Positions 9,801 to 18,330 of a stretch of DNA of 64,000 nucleotides are shown here, piece by piece (the stretch's first letter is position 1; each line of letters starts with the position of its first letter). Both the position numbers and the translations under genes were made by a program. This stretch comes from Marinobacter vulgaris (lineage in GTDB: Bacteria > Pseudomonadota > Gammaproteobacteria > Pseudomonadales > Oleiphilaceae). Below the pieces are notes generated by a model. It saw only the letters and a program-made list of their open reading frames with translations, was not told the DNA's origin and made no database searches. Location of the stretch: the NCBI RefSeq assembly GCF_003344045.1, contig NZ_QFWX01000001.1, positions 496,001 to 560,000 on the forward strand. Direction: 5' to 3'.

Positions 9801-10910
9801 TCACTGTGTCTTGTGGCATGTGGAGATGCGCTGCAACCGCTCCCTGTGAATTGCCTGCCCCAGTTCTTTTCCCCGGAACCCCTGCGCCATCAATTCCTTT
9901 GCCTCAACCCCGATAGCGGCACGCTGTGCCGATTCCAGCCAGCCCAGCTTCTCATGCTCGGTGTCTGGCAGGGCGCATCCCAGGGTCAGCAGTAATCCCG
10001 AAAACCGGTCCACACGGCGCCAGACATCGGCTTCATCCAGTAACCGAAGCAGTGCATCTGGCTGGAAGCTGGACATGGCACGGATCTGCGGCATCAGGCT
10101 GGTGGTAAGCCGGGCCAGATCCTGGCAGTCGTTCGGAGCCTTCAGTCGCGAGGCCCGGTTGCGGGCGTCAGTTGGCGACAGCGGCGACATCAGTGCCGCG
10201 AATCGGGCCGGTGTTTCACCGTGGCTGTCATGAACGCAGCGAAGCGCCCGGACTGCGGCTGCAAAAGCCTCGTCCTCGCCCAGTTCAGGAATGATGTTCG
10301 CCAGTGCCCCGCAATCACGAAGGACCTCAAAAAAGGTGCCGGGTTCGTTTTCATGCAGGGCACGCTGGATTTCCTGCCAGACCCGTTCCGGCACCAGGTC
10401 GTCGATTTCACCGTCGTCGACCATCTGCTTCATCAGTGTCATGGTTGACTCCGCCACGGCAAAACCCATTGGCTGCAGCCGAGCGGCAAACCGCGCGGTG
10501 CGAAGAATCCGCAATGGATCCTCGGCAAAGGCTTCGGAGACGTGGTGCAGCCTGCGAGACTGGATGTCTTTGCGGCCCCCGAATGGATCGATCAACTCGC
10601 CATCGACGGATTTGGCCATGGCATTGATGGTAAGGTCCCGGCGCTTGAGGTCCTCTTCCAGGGGCACGTCCGGAGCGCTGTAGACGGTAAAGCCGTGATA
10701 GCCTCGCCCCTGTTTTCGCTCCGTTCGCGCCAGTGCGTATTCTTCCCGGGTATCCGGATGCAGGAAGACCGGGAAGTCCGCGCCCACCTGTTTGAAGCCC
10801 CGCAGGAGCATTTCCTCTGGCGTTGCGCCGGTGACTACCCAATCCCGGTCCTTTACCGGCAGGCCAAGAAGTTCGTCACGTACAGCGCCGCCAACCAGGT
10901 AGGTTTTCAT
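9801..10910 (-). CDS. cca: CCA-adding tRNA nucleotidyltransferase with degenerate HD region
   Basis: A 369-residue class II enzyme that builds or repairs the 3' CCA end of tRNAs. The polymerase half is fully conserved: MKTYLVGGAVRDELLGLPVKDRDWVV, FPVFLHPDTREEYALARTERK, the RRDLTINAMA metal/nucleotide region, HVSEAFAEDPLRILRTARFAAR. E. coli Cca has 412 residues and a C-terminal HD phosphohydrolase domain. Here the corresponding stretch reads ARFAALMSPLSPTDARNRAS, so the CHDLGK motif and the downstream HHGHG segment are missing. The protein probably keeps CCA addition but not the phosphatase/phosphodiesterase activities. I start at MKTYLV (10910); the upstream 23 codons of open frame do not resemble the family. 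Confidence 0.94.
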   Translation of the reverse strand: MKTYLVGGAVRDELLGLPVKDRDWVVTGATPEEMLLRGFKQVGADFPVFLHPDTREEYALARTERKQGRGYHGFTVYSAPDVPLEEDLKRRDLTINAMAKSVDGELIDPFGGRKDIQSRRLHHVSEAFAEDPLRILRTARFAARLQPMGFAVAESTMTLMKQMVDDGEIDDLVPERVWQEIQRALHENEPGTFFEVLRDCGALANIIPELGEDEAFAAAVRALRCVHDSHGETPARFAALMSPLSPTDARNRASRLKAPNDCQDLARLTTSLMPQIRAMSSFQPDALLRLLDEADVWRRVDRFSGLLLTLGCALPDTEHEKLGWLESAQRAAIGVEAKELMAQGFRGKELGQAIHRERLQRISTCHKTQ

Positions 10911-10992
10911 GAATCGGGTGATGCTCCCTGTGGAATGTTTCTCGGGGGGGATTATCAGGGTAAGGCCCGGCCCTGGCAAACCGGACGGCTAT

Positions 10993-11019
10993 AAAAAAAG
11001 CCCGGCGGGGCGCCGGGCT
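10993..11019 (-). terminator. Rho-independent terminator of the TraF-like gene
   Basis: On the minus strand a 9-bp GC-rich stem (AGCCCGGCG with CGCCGGGCT, three-base loop) is followed by seven T residues. It lies 27 bases beyond the stop of the TraF-like gene and separates it from cca. Confidence 0.88.
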
Positions 11020-11045
11020 GCAGTGGACTTGCAATCCTCAAAGGA

Positions 11046-12350
11046 TCAGAACGCGGCGCCGAGTTCGATGGCAGCGCCCATGTCGGCGTCGCTGAACAGA
11101 CCACCGATATCAACTCGGGCACCGAGAATATTCAGACCAAGACCCGCAGTGAATTGAGTTTTTTCCTCAATACCGTTATTGTCATCGTTGCTGGCCAGGT
11201 TGTGACGAACCCCAACTCGAAGCTGGGCGTAACGGAAGGCATCAAACTCTGCGCCAAAGGCCATCCACTGGGTGTCGTCTTCAAAGCCGAATGCTTCTTT
11301 TTTGGTCAAGTCAACTTCTGCAGTCACCACATGGAAATCGCTCTTATGGGCTATACCGACGGTCGCCATAGGGTTGAGCTCCAGTGTTCTCACCTTTTCA
11401 TCCAACTCGGGGCGGCTGGCAGCGGAGTCGAGTTCCATGGGAATCAGGTTCTTGATGACGATCCCTGCGTTCCACTGTTTTTCTTCACCAAAGGCGTAAG
11501 CTGCACCCATGTCCAGATTGAAGCCGCTTTTGTCGGTTTGATATTGGTCATCATCTGACTCATCGTCTTCAAAACCGGAAACGCTTTCTGTGTATTGAAA
11601 TGTTCTGAGTTCAACGTATTTTGGTGAGAGTCCGAACTGGAATTGATTGCCATTGGACAGTTCAAACTGGCGCGCAAAGGAAACGCCAACCTCGCCGACT
11701 GCCGAAGCCAGGATTTTACCCTTTGAAGTAAGTGCCAAGCTGCCATCAGCGTTCGTAACCTGATTGATTTCTGCCTGCACTGCTGTTGCGTCGGGAGCTT
11801 CAGCGATGGCGTCAAGAAGAGTGGTGTCCTGGTTTGAGACATCGCCGCGAACGGTGGCAGTGAGGTTCGCGTTGGTGAAGACACCGATGGACAGTGACTT
11901 GCCTGGTACAGCGAAGCCCAGACCCAACCCAATGTTGGCCCGCATGGTGTCGTCGTCAAATGCCGTAAGGCGGTCGCGGAGATCGGCTGCTCCGTTCTGA
12001 ACGGCTTGTTGGTCGCTTGTGTTCTGCTTAAATGAGGAGATCCGGGATTCTAGGTCGTCGATCACGTCCTGAATGTCGTCAACCTGGTCAATGACTTCTT
12101 CCTCATCAGCCGCTCTGGCGTTTAAAGACAGCAATTGTAAACCGAAATCATCATTCCAGCTGTGGTGGTCTGCCGCCATCATCGCCGGATTGGATGCGGG
12201 TGCAGTGGAAGGAGTGGCAACAGCAACACCAGTCCCACCCATTGCGAAAGAGCGGGCGGACATAAACGCTTGCGGGCTGGCCATAGCAGAAGTGGTTGCG
12301 ATGGACAGGCCAATGGCCAGAGAGAGCTTTGTCAGACGATTTTCGGTCAT
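11046..12350 (-). CDS. TraF-like (TraF_2) outer-membrane beta-barrel protein
   Basis: A 434-residue protein with a signal peptide ending near AMASPQ (about residue 25) and the family signature SARSFAMGGTGVAVATPSTA followed by NPAMMAADHHSWNDDFG. The middle (about 75-115) is acidic and helical (EVIDQVDDIQDVIDDLESRI), and the rest alternates like membrane beta strands up to the terminal aromatic LGAAF. Proteins of this type are often annotated as conjugal transfer protein TraF, but no conjugation genes are nearby and the barrel resembles the FadL/OmpP1 superfamily. The function is not known. The gene is monocistronic, with its own terminator and a 254-base divergent upstream region. Confidence 0.7.
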   Translation of the reverse strand: MTENRLTKLSLAIGLSIATTSAMASPQAFMSARSFAMGGTGVAVATPSTAPASNPAMMAADHHSWNDDFGLQLLSLNARAADEEEVIDQVDDIQDVIDDLESRISSFKQNTSDQQAVQNGAADLRDRLTAFDDDTMRANIGLGLGFAVPGKSLSIGVFTNANLTATVRGDVSNQDTTLLDAIAEAPDATAVQAEINQVTNADGSLALTSKGKILASAVGEVGVSFARQFELSNGNQFQFGLSPKYVELRTFQYTESVSGFEDDESDDDQYQTDKSGFNLDMGAAYAFGEEKQWNAGIVIKNLIPMELDSAASRPELDEKVRTLELNPMATVGIAHKSDFHVVTAEVDLTKKEAFGFEDDTQWMAFGAEFDAFRYAQLRVGVRHNLASNDDNNGIEEKTQFTAGLGLNILGARVDIGGLFSDADMGAAIELGAAF

Positions 12351-12604
12351 GATGGATCCTGATGATGCATTTTTAGTGTCGGTTTAAAGATTACGCGATG
12401 TTCAGACTAATCCAGTTGCTTTGGCGACACACCGGTGATGCGGTAACGGTTTGTTTTCATAATGTAAATGGCGGTGGTTTTTTGCCGCCCGGATGAAGTG
12501 AAAACAGCCTTATCGGGTGGTGGGTGATAAATTTCAGCCAGTTACAAAGGTTGGCGTGAATTTTTCATGGAAGCGCCGAACTGGTGTTTTTTCGGAGAAT
12601 CAAC

Positions 12605-13147
12605 ATGACCCTGCGGTGGATACTGATACCTGCGCTGGTGGTGACAATGGTGGGCTGTGCCCCGGTCGGACAGCACCGGAATGAGAGTGTGTCACGGCAG
12701 CAGACCGGGCTGGACCCCATTACGGTCCGGGTCAGTGGCTTTGGAACCTATGAAAATGCGTCGAAAGATCGCCTGAACACCCGTAAACGCCTGCTGGCCC
12801 GGCGGGCGTCACAGCTGGATGCCTACCGCAATCTGGCGGAACGGGTCTATGGCACGGTGATTTACGGCAGCTCAACGGTGGATGATTTCGTGTTGCAGAA
12901 CGATATGTTTCGCACCTACGTGGACAGCTACATTCGCGGCGCCAAGATGGTTGCCGTGAATGAGCACAGTGACGGGGTTGTGGAGACGGTGATGGAGTTG
13001 AAGCTGGAGCCGAGGTTCCGCGCCTGTGTATCCCGTGTGGCTGATACCCAGGTGCAGGACCTGTGCCCGATTCCCATGCCCAGGGATAACGACAGCGTCG
13101 GTGATGTCCAGAGCCGGGGCGTCGACTCCCTCTATTACCTCGACTGA
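12605..13147 (+). CDS. flgP: LPP20-family flagellar lipoprotein FlgP
   Basis: A 180-residue lipoprotein. The signal ends in the lipobox MVGC (Cys 18), so the mature protein is probably anchored in the outer membrane. The core (about 45-140) has the LPP20 pattern: VRVSGFGTYENASKDRLNTRKRLLARRASQLDAYRNLAERVYG, VDSYIRGAKMV and VVETVMELKL. In Vibrio, FlgP with FlgO and FlgT supports outer rings around the sheathed polar flagellum. I start at the ATG at 12605 because GGAG lies 7 bases upstream; the ATG-equivalent at 12584 lacks a ribosome-binding site. FlgT follows after 14 bases. Confidence 0.83.
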   Translation: MTLRWILIPALVVTMVGCAPVGQHRNESVSRQQTGLDPITVRVSGFGTYENASKDRLNTRKRLLARRASQLDAYRNLAERVYGTVIYGSSTVDDFVLQNDMFRTYVDSYIRGAKMVAVNEHSDGVVETVMELKLEPRFRACVSRVADTQVQDLCPIPMPRDNDSVGDVQSRGVDSLYYLD

Positions 13148-13161
13148 GAGACCAATCCGCC

Positions 13162-14352
13162 ATGAAGCTGGCAATTCTGGTTATTACAGCGCTGATGGCA
13201 GCGGCCACTGCCCAGGCCGTGGTGCTTGAGGGCATCGGACATGCCACCATCCACGACGATGACGTGGATAGCGCCAGGCAGGAAGCCAGGCAGGCTGCCC
13301 TGCGGGATGTGTCCCTGCAGTATGAGGCGACAATCAGCAGCCGCGATACGGTAGAGAATGGAGTGATCACCGAGTCCCGTCTGCAGGTTGCTTCGTCGTC
13401 GCGGGCAAGGTCAGTGAAAGTGGTGGACGAATATCGCCGCGGCAATCTTCTGCGCGTGACGGTGCGGGCTGATATGTCCGGGAGTGGCCATTGCCAGGCT
13501 GGTGAGGCTGTGGGGCTCAGGAAGCGGGTTGCCGTGACCGGCTTCCCCATGGTGTACCCGGATCAGGCCCGCATTGGCCGGATCGGCGATGCCGGCGAAA
13601 TCTTGCCGCAATTGCTGCAGGCGGATCTTCGGGCCACCGGTAACCTCCAGGTGTTCGGTGCCACCACCCAACGGCTGTTCAGTGATCTTCTGAATGCGCC
13701 GACACAGCAGAAGTTCAACAACCGTCTTACCAACGTAATTCAGGTGGCGCGGGAGCTCGGCGTGCAGTTCGTGGTTGCCGGGGTAATCCGTGATGTCGGG
13801 GTGTCCGATCCGGATGCCTGGGGTACCTCCATTATCGACCGCATGCAGCGGGGAATCGGTGCCGTTAATCAGAACCGGCGCTTCGTGGCGGATTTGATGA
13901 TCTATGACGGTTTCAGTGGCTCGCCGATTTACCAGGAGCGGTTCGCGACGGAGGCGCGCTGGAATGCTGGTCCGGGTTCATCCGACGGCTTCGGTTCTGC
14001 CGGTTTCCAGGAAACCAGCTATGGCCAGGCCGTTGGCGGGCTGATGAGGGATATGACCGCTGCGGTCAACAATGCCCTGGCGTGCCAGCCTTTTATTACG
14101 AGGGTAACCCGGGTGGACGGTAACAGGGTAACGCTGGACTCTGGCGCCACGGCGGGTCTGCGGCCGGGTGATGAGCTGAAACTCTACCGCAGTAACAGCT
14201 TTTTCGATTCTCCCGGTGCCACGCCGGAGCTGCAGGACAGCCGTACGACGGTGACGTTGAACAACGTCCATCCGGATTTCAGCAACGGCAATATGCCTGT
14301 CTCGGGGGGGCTGATCAATATTCAGCGGGATGACGTGGCGATTGTCTGGTGA
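13162..14352 (+). CDS. flgT: Flagellar assembly protein FlgT
   Basis: A 396-residue periplasmic protein with a signal peptide cleaved near AQAVV (about residue 18). Three domains of the FlgT family can be recognised: an N-terminal LPP20-like domain (GIGHATIHDDDVDSARQEARQAALRDV), a middle domain resembling TolB/CsgG-like nucleotide-fold proteins (KRVAVTGFPMVYPDQARIG, ELGVQFVVAGVIRDV) and a C-terminal domain (VDGNRVTLDSGATAGLRPGDELKLY). In Vibrio, FlgT forms the H-ring around the basal body and helps assemble the MotX/MotY T-ring. It is co-directional with flgP; flgO is not present and no other flagellar gene is in the window. Confidence 0.86.
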   Translation: MKLAILVITALMAAATAQAVVLEGIGHATIHDDDVDSARQEARQAALRDVSLQYEATISSRDTVENGVITESRLQVASSSRARSVKVVDEYRRGNLLRVTVRADMSGSGHCQAGEAVGLRKRVAVTGFPMVYPDQARIGRIGDAGEILPQLLQADLRATGNLQVFGATTQRLFSDLLNAPTQQKFNNRLTNVIQVARELGVQFVVAGVIRDVGVSDPDAWGTSIIDRMQRGIGAVNQNRRFVADLMIYDGFSGSPIYQERFATEARWNAGPGSSDGFGSAGFQETSYGQAVGGLMRDMTAAVNNALACQPFITRVTRVDGNRVTLDSGATAGLRPGDELKLYRSNSFFDSPGATPELQDSRTTVTLNNVHPDFSNGNMPVSGGLINIQRDDVAIVW

Positions 14353-14370
14353 GCGCTTGCACAAGCGCGC

Positions 14371-14832
14371 TCAGGCTGCGACGGTTTCCGCCGCGATATC
14401 GCGAATCTTGCCCACCATGGCCCGAAGCCCGTTGCCCCGGGTGGGGGAGATGTGGCGGAACAGGTCCAGTTGCTCAAACAGCTCGTCTATGTCCGTGGCC
14501 AGGAGTTCTCTGGGCGTCTTGCCATTGAGCGCCACCAGGATAATCGCTGCAAGGCCGCGGACGATGATGGCATCGGAGTCAATCAGCAGGTACAGCTTGC
14601 CGCTCTGCTCATCGTAGTGATGAATCAGCCAGACCTGGCTCTGGCAACCGTGCACGTAATTCTCTTCCGTGCGCTCGTCATCCGGGAATGCTGGCAGCTG
14701 CTTGCCCAGGTCAATAATAAACGCGTATCGCTCTTCCCAGTCGTCCAGGAATTCGAAGCCATCCACCACATCGTCCAGGGTGGTGTCTTTGCCGAGCGGG
14801 TTGTCGAGAAAGTCCTGTTCAGAGGCGGTCAT
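14371..14832 (-). CDS. sufE: Cysteine desulfuration protein SufE
   Basis: A 153-residue cytoplasmic protein that accepts persulfide sulfur from SufS and passes it to SufB. The acceptor Cys is seen in NYVHGCQSQVWL, with family motifs WEERYAFIIDLGKQLP and the C-terminal SPTRGNGLRAMVGKI. It is the last gene of the suf cluster; its ATG overlaps the sufT stop (TAATG). Confidence 0.95.
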   Translation of the reverse strand: MTASEQDFLDNPLGKDTTLDDVVDGFEFLDDWEERYAFIIDLGKQLPAFPDDERTEENYVHGCQSQVWLIHHYDEQSGKLYLLIDSDAIIVRGLAAIILVALNGKTPRELLATDIDELFEQLDLFRHISPTRGNGLRAMVGKIRDIAAETVAA

Positions 14833-15374
14833 TACAGCATCCCCAGTTCAAGCTTGGCTTCGTCGGTGAGCATGTCGTTGTTCCAGGGCGGGTCGAAGGT
14901 AAGCTCAACCGTGACCTTGTTGACATTGGGCACGTGCTCGAGCTTGGTCTTGACGTCCTCGGTGATCACCGGGCCCATGCCGCAGCCGGCCGCGGTCAGG
15001 GTCATCAGGACGTAGACATGGTTACCGTTTTCGGGGTCGTTATCAATCCTGCAGTCGTAGATGAGGCCCAGATCCACCACGTTGACCGGAATCTCCGGGT
15101 CGTAGCAATTCTGCATAGCTTCCCAGACCTGGTTTTCGTTCACGGTGCCGTCTGCGGGGGTTTCGAAGCTGCTTTCCAGGGGCTTCTTGCCCAGGGCATC
15201 GGCGTTGTGGCCTTCGATGCGAGCGAGATTGCCGTTTACGGCAACAGTAAAACTGCCGCCCAGTGACTGTGTTATGGTCACAAAGGTGTCCGACGGAATC
15301 ATGATTTCGGTTCCGGTTGGCACCAGGCGTGCCTCTACTTCGCGTTTGGTCAGGACCACTTCCCGTTCTTGCAT
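14832..15374 (-). CDS. sufT: Fe-S cluster assembly protein SufT (DUF59/MIP18 family)
   Basis: A 180-residue protein. The first 75 residues form a SufT-specific extension (GTEIMIPSDTFVTITQSLGGSFTVAVNGN). Residues about 80-180 are the MIP18/DUF59 domain: QVWEAMQNCYDPEIPVNVVDLGLIYD, VLMTLTAAGCGMGPVI and VELTFDPPWNNDML, including the conserved Cys of TAAGCGMG. The family takes part in maturation of Fe-S proteins, by an incompletely known mechanism. It lies between the sufA-like gene and sufE in the same direction. Confidence 0.92.
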   Translation of the reverse strand: MQEREVVLTKREVEARLVPTGTEIMIPSDTFVTITQSLGGSFTVAVNGNLARIEGHNADALGKKPLESSFETPADGTVNENQVWEAMQNCYDPEIPVNVVDLGLIYDCRIDNDPENGNHVYVLMTLTAAGCGMGPVITEDVKTKLEHVPNVNKVTVELTFDPPWNNDMLTDEAKLELGML

Positions 15375-15404
15375 GCCTTAGAGGGCCTCGTTATAGGTTC
15401 GTAT

Positions 15405-15758
15405 TCAGGCGACGGTAAAACTTTCGCCGCAACCACATTCCGCAGTCGCATTCGGGTTCCGGAACTGGAACAGGGAGTTAACCCCTTCCGTCACAAAATC
15501 GATCTCAATGCCGTTGACCAGCGGCAGGTGCTCTTCCTTAACGAACAGGTCCACACCATCAATGTGGAACACCTTGTCGTCCGCGCCAACTTCCTCCACC
15601 CACTGGGTTTCGTATTTGAAGCCGGAACATCCGCTTTTCTTGATGGCCAGGCGGATACCTTTCGCTCCTGGCTTCTTGTCCAGTTGTTTGCGTACGTGTT
15701 TCACCGCAGTGGGCGTCATGGTGACGGCTACGGTTGGTGTAAAGACTTCGGCTGTCAT
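15405..15758 (-). CDS. sufA: A-type Fe-S scaffold/carrier protein (SufA/IscA family)
   Basis: A 117-residue HesB-like protein with the three conserved Cys: one in IKKSGCSGFKYE and two in the C-terminal CGCGESF. It delivers assembled clusters to apo-proteins. The start at 15758 is favoured by GGAGG 7 bases upstream; the longer frame from 15779 would overlap the sufS end. Assignment to SufA rather than ErpA or IscA rests on the operon context between sufS and sufT. Confidence 0.9.
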   Translation of the reverse strand: MTAEVFTPTVAVTMTPTAVKHVRKQLDKKPGAKGIRLAIKKSGCSGFKYETQWVEEVGADDKVFHIDGVDLFVKEEHLPLVNGIEIDFVTEGVNSLFQFRNPNATAECGCGESFTVA

Positions 15759-15771
15759 GTTTCCACCTCCA

Positions 15772-17025
15772 TCAGGCAAACAGGCGCTGGATTTTCTGCA
15801 GAGCAGTGAATAATTGTTCCACTTCTTCCAGTGTATTGTAAAACGCGAAGGATGCCCGGGCTGTCCCGGGAACCCCGTAAAAGTCCATCAGCGGCATGGC
15901 GCAGTGGTGGCCGGTGCGGATCGCAATGCCTTGCTGGTCCAGCAGCGTGCCTATATCACTGGGGTGCAGGCCGGCGATTTTAAAGGACATGACCGGCACT
16001 TTGTTGCTGGAGGTACCAATGATCTCCATGCCGGGAACCGTTTCCACCAGCTCGTTGGCGCGGGCCAGCAGGGCAGCTTCCGACGCTTCCATACCGGGAC
16101 GGTCTAGACCATCCAGATAGTCAATCGCTGCGCCCAGGCCGACGGCCTCGGCAATGGCCGGTGTGCCCGCCTCAAACTTATAGGGCAGGGTGTTCCAGGT
16201 GGTGCGCTCGAACGACACCCGCTCAATCATCTCCCCGCCACCCTGGTAAGGGGGCATTTCTTCAAGCAGCTGGGCCTTGCCGTAAAGGACACCGATCCCG
16301 GTGGGTCCAAACAGTTTGTGGGCCGAGAACATGTAAAAATCACAGCCCAGGGCCTGAACATCCGGCTTGTAGTGGGGCACTGCCTGGGCTCCGTCGATCA
16401 CGGTAATAATGCCACGAGCCTTGGCCTGTTCAATCAGCGGAGCGATCGGGTTAATGGTACCGAGAACGTTGGATACATGGGTCAATGCCAGTATCCGGGT
16501 GCGGTCACCCAGCAGGCTGTTGAACGAGTCCAGATCCAGCTCGCCTTGCGGTGTAACCTGCACAGGAAGCACTTTTGCGCCAGTGCGTTCGGCAATCATC
16601 TGCCACGGCACGATATTGGCGTGGTGCTCCATATGGCTGACGAGGATCTCGTCACCCGGCTGCAGGCGACCGGCCAGGCCATTGGCAATCAGATTAATGG
16701 CCTCGGTGGTTCCTCGCGTCCAGACAATCTCACGGGTGCTGCCGGCGTTCAGGAATGAACGGGCCTTTTCCCGGGCACCTTCGAACGCACTGGTGGCACG
16801 GTCACCCAGGGTATGGGCACCGCGATGGACGTTGGAGTGCATTTCCCGGTAATACCTGTCCATGGCGTCGAGCACGGCAATAGGCTTCTGGGCAGATGCG
16901 CCATTGTCCAGGTATACCAAAGGCTTGCCGTTGATCTGCTGATCAAGAATCGGAAAGTCCCGGCGGACAGCGTCGACGTCAAACGCCGCTTTGCCAGCCT
17001 TTGTTGCCACGGAAAGGTCTGTCAT
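15772..17025 (-). CDS. sufS: Cysteine desulfurase SufS
   Basis: A 417-residue PLP enzyme that takes sulfur from cysteine. The N-terminal NGKPLVYLDNGASAQKP, the histidine motif HMEHHANIVPWQ, the PLP lysine in FSAHKLFGPTGIGVLYG and the catalytic Cys loop RTGHHCAMPLMDFYG all match type II (SufS) desulfurases. It lies 6 bases after sufD and 13 bases before the sufA-like start. Confidence 0.97.
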   Translation of the reverse strand: MTDLSVATKAGKAAFDVDAVRRDFPILDQQINGKPLVYLDNGASAQKPIAVLDAMDRYYREMHSNVHRGAHTLGDRATSAFEGAREKARSFLNAGSTREIVWTRGTTEAINLIANGLAGRLQPGDEILVSHMEHHANIVPWQMIAERTGAKVLPVQVTPQGELDLDSFNSLLGDRTRILALTHVSNVLGTINPIAPLIEQAKARGIITVIDGAQAVPHYKPDVQALGCDFYMFSAHKLFGPTGIGVLYGKAQLLEEMPPYQGGGEMIERVSFERTTWNTLPYKFEAGTPAIAEAVGLGAAIDYLDGLDRPGMEASEAALLARANELVETVPGMEIIGTSSNKVPVMSFKIAGLHPSDIGTLLDQQGIAIRTGHHCAMPLMDFYGVPGTARASFAFYNTLEEVEQLFTALQKIQRLFA

Positions 17026-17031
17026 AACCGG

Positions 17032-18318
17032 TCAGGCCTCCTCAAATGTCTGGTCGAAAAACTCATTCAGCCGGATCTGGGCAGCATCTTTGACTGCCTG
17101 GACCGGGATCTGTTCAACGAGTTCGTTGATGAACGCCATGGTCAGGAGCGTATTGGCTTCGCGCCGACCGATGCCACGGGAAACCAGATAGAACAGGGAT
17201 ATCTTGTCCAGCTGGCCAATGGTGGCGCCGTGGGCACACTTCACATCGTCCGCGTAGATTTCCAGTTCGGGTTTGGTGTCTATCTCGGCGCCGGTGGAGA
17301 GCAACAGGTTCTTGTTGTTCATGTTGGCGTTCGACTTCTGGGCATCCTCGTGAATATGGATGCGGCCGTTGAAGACAGCATGGGACTGGTCCGCAGCAAT
17401 GTTGCGGTAGGTTTCCTCGCTGTTGCAGTGGGCAGCCACATGCTCAATAGAGGTGTGGTTGTCGTAATGCTGCTTGCCCTGGGTAACCACCACGCCATTC
17501 AATTTGCACTCGCCGCCTTCGCCTTCCAGGCGGACCATCAGATCATGGCGGCGGAGTGGCCCGCCAAATCCGACGCAATGGCTCTCAAAGCGGGAGTTGG
17601 CTGCCTGGCGCACACCGGTGGCGCCAATGTGCTGAACGTTCTCACCTTCCATGACCAGGCGCACGCTGGTGACGTTGGCGCCGTCGCCCAGCGTGAACTC
17701 GGTGACCGAGTCGACCATGACCGGCTGATCGCCACTGGAGAGATATTCCTCAACCAGGGTAATCTGGCTGTGTCGCGCCGCATCCACATAGATACGTGGG
17801 TAGGCTGAGCCGGAATCCGTACCGGTGACTTCGTGCACAAAGAAAAGTGGCTGGTCGAGCACCGCTTCCTTGTCGAGGCGGATGTAAAGGCCATCCTCAA
17901 AGCGGGCCGAGTTCAGCCGCGCCATCTGTACTGCGCGGGTGTCCAGGGTGTTGTCCAGGCGCTCGGCAAGGGCAGCGGCATCGCTGTCATCAAGGTCACC
18001 GAAACGCTGAATCAGGATGCCCTCGATATCCGGAAAGTCCGAGGCCTCGGGAATCATGACGCCGTTACGGAACACCACCCGGTAACCGGGCAGTGAAAGG
18101 CTCAGCCCGTTTTTGCCGGTCGCGGGCAGAGAGGCTGCCAGACCGTCCGTCAGCTTCAGGTGCCGGCTGGAGTACTTCCAGTTTTCGGTTTTACGGGTGG
18201 GCAAAGGCATATCGACCAGTGCCGTACCCCGTTGTTTGCGCAGCTCAAGCAGCGGCCCGGGCAGTGAATGCCCTGCCGGCTCAAGGAAGGCGCTGGAAAG
18301 CGTTGGTGCTGGTTTCAT
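17032..18318 (-). CDS. sufD: SufBCD complex subunit SufD
   Basis: A 428-residue partner of SufB in the SufBC2D scaffold. The parallel beta-helix region is evident in the middle. The C-terminal motif YADDVKCAHGATIGQLDKISLFYLVSRGI includes the conserved His (CAHGA) implicated in cluster formation at the SufB-SufD interface. The N-terminal region has PLPTRKTENWKYSSRHL, typical of SufD. Spacing to sufC is 12 bases, supporting co-transcription. Confidence 0.96.
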   Translation of the reverse strand: MKPAPTLSSAFLEPAGHSLPGPLLELRKQRGTALVDMPLPTRKTENWKYSSRHLKLTDGLAASLPATGKNGLSLSLPGYRVVFRNGVMIPEASDFPDIEGILIQRFGDLDDSDAAALAERLDNTLDTRAVQMARLNSARFEDGLYIRLDKEAVLDQPLFFVHEVTGTDSGSAYPRIYVDAARHSQITLVEEYLSSGDQPVMVDSVTEFTLGDGANVTSVRLVMEGENVQHIGATGVRQAANSRFESHCVGFGGPLRRHDLMVRLEGEGGECKLNGVVVTQGKQHYDNHTSIEHVAAHCNSEETYRNIAADQSHAVFNGRIHIHEDAQKSNANMNNKNLLLSTGAEIDTKPELEIYADDVKCAHGATIGQLDKISLFYLVSRGIGRREANTLLTMAFINELVEQIPVQAVKDAAQIRLNEFFDQTFEEA

Positions 18319-18330
18319 TCCACGACCTCC

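Noticed and set aside
11046..12350. Evidence for a conjugative element from the TraF-like protein
   Set aside because: No other transfer, relaxase or pilus-assembly gene is near; the family is widespread on chromosomes as a beta-barrel protein.
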